Below, one piece after another: positions 8,625 through 15,476 of a stretch of 20,534 nucleotides of DNA (its first letter is position 1; the number at the start of each line of letters is the position of its first letter). The notes beneath the pieces are model-generated. The model was not told where the DNA came from, made no database searches, and saw only the letters and a list, made by a program, of their open reading frames with translations. Where the stretch lies: positions 1-20,534 of IMG/VR virus record IMGVR_UViG_3300009151_008366. One strand, given 5' to 3'. Source of the stretch: a virus. Both the position numbers and the translations under genes were made by a program.

Positions 8625-9384
8625 ACAAAAACGTCTCTAATGGTTTGATTACATCATATTGATGGAGAACATAAGGTTCTCTGTTATTAATTGTTACTTT
8701 GTCCTTATCTAAAGTCACTACAGAATTTTCAAAATGAGCTAAATTAGCTATTTCTAAATTGTTCAATATATTATATCTAATTTTATCAAAATATATTACT
8801 TTGTTTAAGGAAGCTTGATCAATATTTTGATAATTGCCAATTCGGGAAATAATTTGTGTCATATCGGCACACATTTCTTTAAGTAACGCCGTAGCTCCAG
8901 CTAGTTCTCCTAAAATACTTCCGCCATTTAGTATTTCGTATTTTTTTAACAAATTATATACATCAGAATTATAACATAAATTAATCCAAGTAGTATTAGT
9001 TCGACAGTTAGATATTAAAAAATTTTCACTAGTTACATACGGTTTTGAATCTATTATTAATTTAAATAGATTTTTTTGAAAACAAAGATCTGTAAAGTCA
9101 CACAAATACACTTTTGAACTTTTACAATAATGTTTACAATACAAATAAAAGAAAATAACCTTTAAAGTATAAGGAGAAATTGTAACATCTACGTTGAATT
9201 GTTTAGCTATTTCATCAGATTCAATAATATTGACATCATTTGTTTTTAAAAAGTCTATTAATTCTGGACTCAAATTTGAGCTGATAATTGTTAGTTTATC
9301 ACAAAATCTCCTAGCACTTTTTACAAAAACCTTAATACCACTGTTTAATTTATATCCTTTTCCAAAAGTAATAATTTCGTTCAT
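8608..9384 (-). CDS. Putative GT-A glycosyltransferase of unassigned family
   Basis: 258 residues. The pattern KVYLCDFTDLCF (91-102) looks like the end of a GT-A Rossmann sheet with a D-x-x-D metal motif (D96, D99). NGGSILGE (153-160) and NIDQASLN (187-194) match the acceptor and nucleotide loops of GT8- and GT77-like enzymes. I cannot place it in a named family with confidence. A short purine-rich stretch (AAGAAAGAAAAGAAA) precedes the ATG. The start overlaps the preceding GT2 gene by four bases. Context strongly favours a sugar transferase working with its neighbours. Confidence 0.68.
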   Translation of the reverse strand: MNEIITFGKGYKLNSGIKVFVKSARRFCDKLTIISSNLSPELIDFLKTNDVNIIESDEIAKQFNVDVTISPYTLKVIFFYLYCKHYCKSSKVYLCDFTDLCFQKNLFKLIIDSKPYVTSENFLISNCRTNTTWINLCYNSDVYNLLKKYEILNGGSILGELAGATALLKEMCADMTQIISRIGNYQNIDQASLNKVIYFDKIRYNILNNLEIANLAHFENSVVTLDKDKVTINNREPYVLHQYDVIKPLETFLYDQFK

Positions 9385-10235
9385 TTTCTTTTCTTTCTTA
9401 ATTCTTTAAGGATTTGTACTACTTGATCTTCTGTATGAAGAGGGGGTTGGTTTGGATAATAACCATGTTTTTTCTTGTAAATTTCTCTACCAACAGCTAC
9501 CTTTTTCATCCACTCCGTCTTGTCTTTAGCAATAGAAGAATTTTCAATTGCTCCTGGAGCTTCTTCAATTAGTTCGTGACTATTTGCTAAATCAGCAAAC
9601 CACCAAAAAGGAGGATGGTATCCAGCTTTAATAATATAATTTGTGCTAGACACGTGCTCCCAACAATTGTCAAAATCCTCGCACATATAACCTAAACCTT
9701 GTTCTAGCAACGTTTTTGTAAAAAAAGAAAACATTGCTACCGTGTGCTCATACAGAGCAATCTTGCACGTTTTATAATCTACAATTAATTTTGGATTTGG
9801 TTCTGATTTTTCGTCCAGCAAATGTCTGTTGTGTAAATCAAAATTTTTAATAGTTTGTTTGCGATTAAAAGGAGATCCTGGACCATAGTTAAAATGATGA
9901 ATTCCACTGACCTTATAAGCTTCTACGTATTTCTGAAAAATTGACTCATCTTTAATAACCATATCATCTTCAATAATAAAAATATAATCACAATTTTGAT
10001 TAAGAAGATGCTTCATTGCTCTATTTTTAGATTTAGCTACTCCCTGATTAGTTTCATTTTGAAGCCATATACCAAAAGATAAAGAAAATTCTTCAATAGG
10101 TTTTCCGTCGTTTACTACAACCAATTCGTTAATAACATCTCTGCAGGGATCTAAACTTTTTAAGAGGCCCTGTAAATAAGGAAGTCTTTCATGCGTAACA
10201 ATACCAACGCCTATTTTTTCTTGCTTTTTACTCAT
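9381..10235 (-). CDS. GT2 glycosyltransferase
   Basis: 284 residues with a clear GT-A, GT2 layout: GVGIVTHERLPYL (9-21), the nucleotide strand ending VVNDG (40-44), NQGVAKSKNRAM (63-74), the metal motif EDD (89-91), and a C-terminal acceptor region with CEDFDNCWEH and a later HELIEEAPG. It should be a cytosolic inverting transferase using a nucleotide sugar; the sugar is not evident. The C-terminus is basic (LRKKRK). The start overlaps the gp47-like gene end by eight bases, so this is the point where the glycosyltransferase run joins the recombination genes. No Shine-Dalgarno sequence is present. Confidence 0.87.
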   Translation of the reverse strand: MSKKQEKIGVGIVTHERLPYLQGLLKSLDPCRDVINELVVVNDGKPIEEFSLSFGIWLQNETNQGVAKSKNRAMKHLLNQNCDYIFIIEDDMVIKDESIFQKYVEAYKVSGIHHFNYGPGSPFNRKQTIKNFDLHNRHLLDEKSEPNPKLIVDYKTCKIALYEHTVAMFSFFTKTLLEQGLGYMCEDFDNCWEHVSSTNYIIKAGYHPPFWWFADLANSHELIEEAPGAIENSSIAKDKTEWMKKVAVGREIYKKKHGYYPNQPPLHTEDQVVQILKELRKKRK

Positions 10236-11292
10236 ATGATGTTTGACATAGCTTATACAATTCTAAACATTTGTCAAGTACTTCCTTTTTTGTAGCTCGG
10301 GTTTCTACGTGTTCTACAAATTCTTGAAATGCTGTCTCAATATCAATTGATAATTTTTTAACATCGTTAGTACTAGTCTGAGCAGCATCTAATATATTAA
10401 ATTCAGTTCTACACTGCAAAGGATTATATTGAGTCAATTTAGACACAAGTAAGTCGAGAGTCAGAGCATCCAATTTAGTATCAACATATATACTAATAAT
10501 ATTGTCTTTGATAATTGCTGGAAGATCTTTGTATTGTTTCTGAATAAGTTCAGAAATTTTCAAGCGATAGTGTTTAGGAGTGACGGTGTTTTCAACAAAC
10601 TTGATGTTATTTAAATTATCTAAATCTATAATAGATACTCCTTTTAATTGACCTCGGTCTCCAAAGTCCATTTCGTAAGGAGCTCCAGTATATAATATAT
10701 ATTTGTTATCATACATTCTGCAATCTCTAGTATGAAAATGTCCAGTAACAATTGCATCAGCTTTTTCTAATAAAGAAGAAGGAGACTCTCCATGTTCGCA
10801 AATTCTGTTTGCTGTCATTTTAAAATTAATAATGTCAAAATGCCCTACTAACATATCAACTTTTTTTAACTCCTTCACGTTAGTTTTCCATGGACAAAAT
10901 GTTATTAACTTTTCTCCAGCTTTAATAGTAGTTGGAGTCGTGTAAACAAATATATTATCTCGCGCAAGAATTTCTACGGAATTTACTTCAACAGTAGAAG
11001 ATAAAAAAGCATCATGATTGCCTGGAAGTATATGAATTTGATAATCTTTAAGAATGTCAAAAAATCTTTTAGCCGCATGAAGTGTATTGACTCCTATTTC
11101 GTGTCTGTCATGAAATACATCACCAGCAAAAAAGATAGTATCTAATTTGTTATCTATCATTACAGAGTTAATCCACGATGCAACATCAATACAAATGTTG
11201 TGCCACGTTTGGGAATTTTGATGAACTCCCAAATGTAAATCAGAAAAAAATAATACTTTATTGTTTTTAGGATTAATCTGCAATTGAATCAT
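10228..11292 (-). CDS. 47: Recombination nuclease subunit, SbcD/Mre11-like (T4 gp47)
   Basis: 354 residues from the chosen ATG, close to the T4 gp47 length. It is a metal-dependent phosphoesterase that works with gp46 in processing DNA ends. Mre11 motifs in order: DLHLG (18-22), GDVFHD (57-62), GNHD (91-94), GHFD (150-153) and GHFHTR (184-189). All metal ligands are present. An open frame extends upstream to an ATG at 11322, but those ten extra residues lie before the first strand of the fold; the start at 11292 puts the N-terminus at MIQLQINPKN and leaves a 20-base overlap with the sigma factor gene. The two genes must be translated from overlapping frames, which suggests coupling. The C-terminal 150 residues are the capping and gp46-binding part, without recognised motifs. 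Confidence 0.95.
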   Translation of the reverse strand: MIQLQINPKNNKVLFFSDLHLGVHQNSQTWHNICIDVASWINSVMIDNKLDTIFFAGDVFHDRHEIGVNTLHAAKRFFDILKDYQIHILPGNHDAFLSSTVEVNSVEILARDNIFVYTTPTTIKAGEKLITFCPWKTNVKELKKVDMLVGHFDIINFKMTANRICEHGESPSSLLEKADAIVTGHFHTRDCRMYDNKYILYTGAPYEMDFGDRGQLKGVSIIDLDNLNNIKFVENTVTPKHYRLKISELIQKQYKDLPAIIKDNIISIYVDTKLDALTLDLLVSKLTQYNPLQCRTEFNILDAAQTSTNDVKKLSIDIETAFQEFVEHVETRATKKEVLDKCLELYKLCQTSYE

Positions 11293-11764
11293 GTTGATTA
11301 GAATCATCGTTTGAATAACCAATTATATTTTTTCTTGCAGGAATATAACCACTACATACATTGTCTTCGTATATCTCTTGTTGATATCGCTTTAGTGTAT
11401 CAAAATCTTTTTTTGATTTTTTAATACAATTTTGAAAAGCATGATAAGCCACTTTTGTAAAATATGAAAATGGATTGTAACCTTCTCCACATTTAAACCT
11501 CTTTCTCCTCAGAGCAGTCATCATTTTAACAATAGCATCTCCTTGCATTTCAGTCTTAAAGCTGTATGAATAAAAATTTCTAGCAAGACCCAGGCGCACA
11601 GCAATCATTTGTATCATTTCAGCTAACTTGTCCGATATAGTATCTGTATTTGAGGCGTAATATTCAATTATTAGAGTCTCCATTTCAATTGGATCAATAT
11701 ACACGTCTTTTAACTCTTCTTTGGTTCTTCTAACTCTTTTTTGAGGATTTGTACTCTCAGTCAT
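11273..11764 (-). CDS. 55: Late transcription sigma factor, T4 gp55-like
   Basis: 163 residues, near the 185 of T4 gp55. gp55 is a small sigma-family protein that directs host RNA polymerase to late promoters with the box TATAAATA and needs no -35 element. The central block (residues 57-125) aligns with gp55 region 2: RLGLARNFYSYSFKTEM, then MMTALRRKRF, YNPFSYFTKVAYHAFQ and NCIKKSKKD, matching the T4 order of F-x-x-Y-x-x-x-W/F-K-x-E-M, G-I-x-A, N-P-x-A-Y-x-x-x-x-x-x-x-A-F and I-K-K. The N-terminus is basic and the C-terminus acidic. Its presence gives meaning to the five NATAAATA boxes in the right half of the window. It ends 20 bases inside the gp47-like gene. Confidence 0.9.
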   Translation of the reverse strand: MTESTNPQKRVRRTKEELKDVYIDPIEMETLIIEYYASNTDTISDKLAEMIQMIAVRLGLARNFYSYSFKTEMQGDAIVKMMTALRRKRFKCGEGYNPFSYFTKVAYHAFQNCIKKSKKDFDTLKRYQQEIYEDNVCSGYIPARKNIIGYSNDDSNQHDSIAD

Positions 11765-11790
11765 ATGTTGTTCATTATATTTGTATTAGT

Positions 11791-13233
11791 TTATTTTTCA
11801 ACAAGCTTTGTTGTAGATAGTGGTATATTTTCAGATTGATATAATTTTTTTCTTTCCTCGTAATGTTTGTATCCGTAAGTTAAACACACATCTGCAATGT
11901 CAAATATAGTTGCAATCTCTTTTGTATGATGTAAACGTAAACTTCTCCCAATTGATTGGATGATCTTAATACGGGCTTTTCCAATAGAAGCAAAAACGAT
12001 ATTATGAAGATTCTTAATAGAAATACCAGTCGAAAAAATATTTGATATTGCAATGCATACAACGTTTGTAGATTCTTCCATAATTTCTTTCATTTTTTCT
12101 CGTTCTTCAACTTCAACAGAACCTTGAATAAAATAAACTTGTTTGTCCGTATAAGATTTAAAATATTGCAAGAGATACTCTCCGTGAACAATGCGATCAA
12201 CTAGTACCAAAGTGTTAGTTTTTAATTTATTGACTATTTTAGCCATAACGGAATTTCTATACTCGTTAGTATGAAGCCATTCAGTCTCTTCGGTGTATCC
12301 CGCAGTAGGTTCGGCCATAGAGGGTCTGGTAAACTCCGGAATATTTTTATATTCTATTTCGAGTCCAACCACCTTAACATTAGAAATAAATTTGTCTTGT
12401 CTTAAATCTATAGAAAGTTTTTCATAAATTACTGGTCCAAAAATTCTATTAATAGACCATTTATCAAAATTGTTCTCAGGTAAAGAGCCAGTAAACCCAA
12501 ATTTATGTTTAGCTTTTAATCCTTTAACAAGCTTAGCTATTTTATCTGCGGTTGAAATTTTGTGGACTTCGTCGCATACAACTACATTAAATTTATCAAG
12601 TACAGAAATATTTTGAGTTTTAGAAAGCAAAATTTGATTATTTGCAATTACAATTGAGGTAGATTGATATTCATGACTTCCCGTCCATCTCGAAATGAGA
12701 TTAGATTCAATTCCATATTCTATAAAATCTTTATACGTCTGCTCTACGAGTTGAATGTTTGGTACTAAAATTAGCACGTTATACTTTTTCTGCAAAACTA
12801 CAGTGGAAGCAATTAAAGCAATAGTAAGAGTTTTGCCAGCTGAAGTGGGTAGAACAATTACTCCATAGCCGTTAAGAAGAGCTTTTGTAGCAGAATCTAA
12901 TTGATAATCCCTAGGTGTAAGACTCAGCTGCTCGGGTTCAATAGCTATACGACCAGGAAATAACCTATCATTTAGTTCCTTATTAATTTTAATCTGTAAA
13001 GAAGGAAAGTTGAAAAGAATATTATCACATATAACTTTAAAAAAAGGAGCGTCAAAATGTCCTTTGTTTGTAATAGCATATTTTCGAACGGGCATGTTAG
13101 ATCTACCTGTTCGACGCCGCATAAAAACAAGAGCTTTATCTTCAACAGAAAACAGCTCTCTAATCTGATTTAAATATTCAGAAACAATTTGTGGTTTTCT
13201 TGCCACAGTATCATAAACAAACTCAACAATCAT
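11791..13233 (-). CDS. uvsW: DNA/RNA helicase UvsW-like (superfamily 2)
   Basis: 480 residues, about the size of T4 UvsW. UvsW unwinds R-loops and branched DNA and in T4 switches replication from origin to recombination-dependent start. Motifs: an N-terminal domain of about 100 residues before the helicase core, a Q-like PRDYQ (107-111), Walker A LPTSAGKT (128-135), motif Ia LILVPNIQ (154-161), motif II DEVH (221-224), motif III TGS (248-250) and motif VI QSIGRSLRLH (426-435). Nothing is missing. The ATG overlaps the stop of the uvsY-like gene (TAATG), so the pair is coupled as in the T4 uvsY-uvsW area. No Shine-Dalgarno sequence. Confidence 0.95.
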   Translation of the reverse strand: MIVEFVYDTVARKPQIVSEYLNQIRELFSVEDKALVFMRRRTGRSNMPVRKYAITNKGHFDAPFFKVICDNILFNFPSLQIKINKELNDRLFPGRIAIEPEQLSLTPRDYQLDSATKALLNGYGVIVLPTSAGKTLTIALIASTVVLQKKYNVLILVPNIQLVEQTYKDFIEYGIESNLISRWTGSHEYQSTSIVIANNQILLSKTQNISVLDKFNVVVCDEVHKISTADKIAKLVKGLKAKHKFGFTGSLPENNFDKWSINRIFGPVIYEKLSIDLRQDKFISNVKVVGLEIEYKNIPEFTRPSMAEPTAGYTEETEWLHTNEYRNSVMAKIVNKLKTNTLVLVDRIVHGEYLLQYFKSYTDKQVYFIQGSVEVEEREKMKEIMEESTNVVCIAISNIFSTGISIKNLHNIVFASIGKARIKIIQSIGRSLRLHHTKEIATIFDIADVCLTYGYKHYEERKKLYQSENIPLSTTKLVEK

Positions 13234-13646
13234 TAGGTAGTTTCTAAAGTTATAATTTTAGTAAGATTATTCATACCATATTGGGTATCTCTTAAATTGG
13301 CTTCCACTTTAGAAAGGTATTCAACAAGAAGTTCGTTGTTGGTAATTTCCTCCTCTATTTTTTGCATTATTTCGTGCTGAGAAATTGAATCAGCAATTGT
13401 TTTTGGACTTAATCCAATTGGAGATTCATGTTCAAGTTTAACTCTTAGAGCCTTATTTGCTTTTTCTTTTGTTTTTTTAAGTTTATTAATTTGCTGTTTA
13501 TGAAACATAAGCCGTCCCACCCAATAATGACGAACGGAAGGTAAAGACATTTGAGCATCTTTCATATTAAGTTCATCAATTTTAAGAAACTCTTCTATCT
13601 TTTGATGATACTCTTGAAATAGATCTATAGAAGTCTTTTCACTCAT
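13233..13646 (-). CDS. uvsY: Probable UvsY-like recombination mediator
   Basis: 137 residues, the same length as T4 UvsY, entirely helical and highly charged. UvsY loads the UvsX recombinase onto gp32-coated single strands. The match is weak in sequence: a helical N-terminus, KKTKEKANKALRVK (57-70) in the basic middle, and a C-terminal helix (LLVEYLSKVEANLRDTQYGMNNLTKI) that resembles the UvsY end. The stronger arguments are the identical length, predicted coiled helices and position directly before uvsW, as in T4. It is the first gene of the long minus-strand operon and follows the GC-rich untranslated region. The start ATG sits in AAACAATGAG without a Shine-Dalgarno sequence. It could instead be an unrelated small coiled-coil protein. 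Confidence 0.6.
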   Translation of the reverse strand: MSEKTSIDLFQEYHQKIEEFLKIDELNMKDAQMSLPSVRHYWVGRLMFHKQQINKLKKTKEKANKALRVKLEHESPIGLSPKTIADSISQHEIMQKIEEEITNNELLVEYLSKVEANLRDTQYGMNNLTKIITLETT

Positions 13647-14045
13647 TGTTTAAACATAATACTCTATAAAAGAAAAAGATCTACTCAAAATTTCCCCTTT
13701 ATAAGCTCTTTAAAGTACTTCCGGAAATTCAGATCGAAGGAGGGAGGTCCCCCATTATTGGGAAAACCTCCGATCTTTGATATTCCGTATAAAACGAGTC
13801 TCAGTCGGGTTAACAAGCTTCAAAAAATCCTATGATTAATATGCCCCCTCGGTTGTCCTATAAGGGCTGGCTTGAGCGGTCCTGGTAGAATACCAGACAA
13901 CGGTCACGTAATTAACGCACTTCGAGAAATGTTGTTGATTTATGAATCCCAGGCCCTGTTTATCTATCTTACTACTAAGCCCCGCTATGACGCTTTGGGT
14001 GGGTCTACCTGTGATGTATTAAATGTCTTTTATAAATCATTTTTG
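13647..14045. other. 399-base gene-free region, GC-rich, palindromic and strongly foldable
   Basis: No convincing gene. Direct count: 140 of the 300 bases from 13721 to 14020 are G or C, against 14 of 60 in 13621-13680. A long hairpin pairs AGATCG (13731-13736) with CGATCT (13771-13776), continues with GAGG/CCTC and ends in a small hairpin CCCA-TTAT-TGGG (13751-13762). A second hairpin is CTGGTA-GAA-TACCAG (13882-13896), enclosed by GTTGT (13852-13856) pairing with ACAAC (13897-13901). CCCT/AGGG pairing is possible at 13846-13866. No poly-T tract follows any hairpin on either strand. The region directly precedes the uvsY-like gene on the minus strand, so it would be the leader of a 13 kb operon, a separate RNA or a replication origin. 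T4 has an origin at uvsY, which makes the last option worth noting. I recognise no known RNA family. Confidence 0.55.
13708..13726. repeat. Three overlapping perfect 8-base palindromes
   Basis: CTTTAAAG (13708-13715), AAGTACTT (13713-13720) and TTCCGGAA (13719-13726) run one into the next, about 60-80 bases upstream of the uvsY-like start and just before the long hairpin at 13731-13776. Such a row could be a set of dimeric protein binding sites or part of an origin. Palindromic 8-mers occur by chance, but three abutting ones are unusual. Confidence 0.5.
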
Positions 14046-14459
14046 TCAACTAACAATCCGATTGTTTATGTTGCCTTTTTGTCCTCCGAGATAAACCATC
14101 AATTGTTTGTAAGATTTAATGGCCTGTTCAATTTCAGGATGTGAGGCTTTTAAAGCAGCAATATCAGCCTGTCCTAATTTTTGAATATCTGCTTCAAATT
14201 CAGCAATTTCTGCTTTTGCTTTTTCCAGAAAGCTATTAAAAATGGATTTTTGTTGAGATTTGGCATAAGCCTGGCCAGCTGTTTGCCCTGAAGGAGTAAT
14301 ACCAGCTCCAAACTTATTAGCAACGCCCGTAGCTGTATTTTGAATGCCTTGCTTGAGTCCAGCCTTAATTCCAGATGCCTGTCCCTTTAAACGATCCCAA
14401 ATTCCTTCATTTACCTCATCATAAGCTGATTCTAATAAAAGTTGATCCTTATTCTTCAT
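14046..14459 (-). CDS. Small late structural-type protein with capsid-targeting-like leader
   Basis: 137 residues of unknown function. The first ten residues (MKNKDQLLLE) end in L-L-E, fitting the (Leu/Ile)-x-Glu site of the T4-type prohead protease. A Gly/Ala/Gln-rich segment follows (about 26-75), then a helical, charged C-terminal half (FLEKAKAEIAEFEADIQK) likely to form a coiled coil. The gene has its own late promoter box 6 bases before the ATG and stands back to back with the plus-strand gene at 14502. It ends beside the GC-rich untranslated region. A packaged internal or core protein is the best guess. Confidence 0.7.
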   Translation of the reverse strand: MKNKDQLLLESAYDEVNEGIWDRLKGQASGIKAGLKQGIQNTATGVANKFGAGITPSGQTAGQAYAKSQQKSIFNSFLEKAKAEIAEFEADIQKLGQADIAALKASHPEIEQAIKSYKQLMVYLGGQKGNINNRIVS

Positions 14460-14465
14460 GGAATT

Positions 14466-14473
14466 TATTTATC
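14466..14473 (-). promoter_or_regulatory. T4-like late promoter box for the gene at 14046-14459
   Basis: On the minus strand the box reads GATAAATA, seven of eight bases matching T4 TATAAATA. Six bases separate it from the ATG at 14459. Using the T4 spacing, transcription would start at about the base before the start codon, giving a leaderless message. It forms a divergent pair with the box at 14489. Confidence 0.7.
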
Positions 14474-14488
14474 AAATTTCTTTTTTTT

Positions 14489-14496
14489 ATTAAATA
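14489..14496 (+). promoter_or_regulatory. T4-like late promoter box for the genes at 14502-15892
   Basis: ATTAAATA, six of eight matches to TATAAATA, with the core TAAATA intact and exactly five bases before the ATG at 14502. A T-rich tract (14480-14488) lies just upstream. The spacing equals that at 17417, 19896 and 19932, which is why I call it despite the weaker match. Confidence 0.62.
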
Positions 14497-14501
14497 ATTA
14501 C

Positions 14502-14717
14502 ATGGAGTTTCAAAAATTAGTTGAACGAGTTCTTAAAGAAGACGTAGTTGCAGGAGGAGCAGGTTCTGTTTTTGGTTCAAACGTAGGAGCTACAGCAACA
14601 ACGTTTAGCGGAGATACGTATGCTCCTGGAGACACTAGAACTCCAAAAAGTTTATATGGAGGAGTGCTTACTCGAGGGGGTTTGAAAAAACGTAAAGGAT
14701 ATAGAAAGAAATATTAA
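14502..14717 (+). CDS. Small basic late protein with capsid-targeting-like leader
   Basis: 71 residues from the ATG at 14502; an open frame extends further upstream but crosses the promoter and lacks similarity. Residues 1-13 (MEFQKLVERVLKE) match the leader of the next gene at 9 of 13 positions and end in L-K-E, a predicted prohead protease site. After the cut the protein is Gly/Ala/Thr-rich (DVVAGGAGSVFGSNVGA), then GDTYAPGDTRTPKSLYGG, then a strongly basic tail (KKRKGYRKKY). The basic end suggests binding to packaged DNA. It has its own late box five bases before the ATG. Confidence 0.78.
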   Translation: MEFQKLVERVLKEDVVAGGAGSVFGSNVGATATTFSGDTYAPGDTRTPKSLYGGVLTRGGLKKRKGYRKKY

Positions 14718-14725
14718 TTATTTTT

Positions 14726-15055
14726 ATGGAATTTCAAGAATTGGTAGAGTTAGTTATACAAGAAAATACCACAGAAACATCCCTCAAAGGAAAGTCTTCT
14801 GGTCATACCGTACTAGGAGGATTGGTAACTAATACAGGTAAGTTTAACACCATTTCCCATCATTCTAATCAACATGGAGATCATTGGGGACACAATAGAG
14901 CGAGTCATGTAAATTATAGTCACCATGAACCCCACGATGATATGTCTCAACACAAACCTCATCAAAACAAAATGGGAAAACATACAAGAGGCAATTCTTT
15001 AAAATCTTCTCGGACCAGTAAAGGTTACAAATCAAAATTTAGTAAAAAACGCTAA
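14726..15055 (+). CDS. Histidine-rich basic late protein, paralogue leader of the preceding gene
   Basis: 109 residues. The leader MEFQELVELVIQE (1-13) is nearly the same as that of the gene at 14502 and ends in I-Q-E. The mature part is unrelated: 13 histidines, mostly between residues 45 and 87 in pairs such as HH and GDHWGH, followed by a Ser/Lys/Arg tail (TSKGYKSKFSKKR). The His-rich part could bind metal ions; the tail could bind DNA. It has no late box of its own and lies 8 bases after the preceding stop, so it is presumably cotranscribed. I do not recognise the family. Confidence 0.75.
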   Translation: MEFQELVELVIQENTTETSLKGKSSGHTVLGGLVTNTGKFNTISHHSNQHGDHWGHNRASHVNYSHHEPHDDMSQHKPHQNKMGKHTRGNSLKSSRTSKGYKSKFSKKR

Positions 15056-15056
15056 C

Positions 15057-15476
15057 ATGGACTTAGGACACTGGCAATTGATAAATGGACTAGAATATAA
15101 AGAAGAGGCATTTGGTTTTGTTTATGAGATCATTAACAACGCGTTAACGGAACCCAAGAGATACATAGGAAAGAAACAGTGTGTTGCTAGAATTAAACGC
15201 AAACCCTTAAAAGGTAAAACTCGAAACAGAATAGATCAAAAACAATCTGACTGGAAAACATATACTGGATCTTCAAAAGAGCTTAATGAAGATATTGCCA
15301 AGTACGGAAAAGAAAACTTTAGCTTTATGATTTTAGAGTGGTGTAATTCTAAATTTGAGCTAGGATATAAAGAAATAAAGCTACAACTGCTAAACGACGT
15401 ACTTTTAAAAGAGTGTTACTATAACGGAATTGTAAACTGTCGCCTTGGCCGTCCTCCTAAGAATTTTAAATTATGA
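15057..15476 (+). CDS. GIY-YIG-type putative endonuclease
   Basis: 139 residues. GIY-YIG core: FVYEI (21-25) and YIGKK (36-40), then DWKTYTGSS (65-73), YGKENFSFMILEWC (83-96) and a glutamate in LLKECYYN (117-123) in the place of the catalytic Glu. A basic loop (KRKPLKGKTRNRIDQKQ, 47-63) interrupts the core. No DNA-binding repeat domain follows, unlike free-standing homing endonucleases, so it may be a phage nuclease with a house role, for example in DNA packaging or repair. Its ATG is one base after the previous stop. The next gene overlaps its stop by ATGA. The active role is not proven. Confidence 0.75.
   Translation: MDLGHWQLINGLEYKEEAFGFVYEIINNALTEPKRYIGKKQCVARIKRKPLKGKTRNRIDQKQSDWKTYTGSSKELNEDIAKYGKENFSFMILEWCNSKFELGYKEIKLQLLNDVLLKECYYNGIVNCRLGRPPKNFKL

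Noticed and set aside
11293-11322. Ten extra N-terminal residues on the gp47-like protein
   Set aside because: They precede the first strand of the fold and would deepen the overlap with the sigma factor gene to 50 bases; the later ATG fits the family better.
13841-13930. tRNA-like look of part of the GC-rich region
   Set aside because: No proper acceptor stem, no T-loop GGTTCGA, and no cloverleaf on either strand.
14031-14038. TATAAATC on the plus strand, a seven of eight match to the T4 late box
   Set aside because: It is not followed by a start codon at 5-6 bases, and the downstream plus strand is antisense to a real gene.
13836-14144. Open plus-strand frame of about 100 codons (TTG start at 13872) across the GC-rich region
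   Set aside because: It has no good start, overlaps the end of the minus-strand gene at 14046 on the other strand, and an open stretch of this length is not surprising at this base composition. I prefer a structured untranslated region.
14442-14501. Upstream extension of the small basic protein at 14502
   Set aside because: The extension crosses the divergent promoter region and encodes a Phe/Leu-rich stretch absent from the paralogue at 14726.
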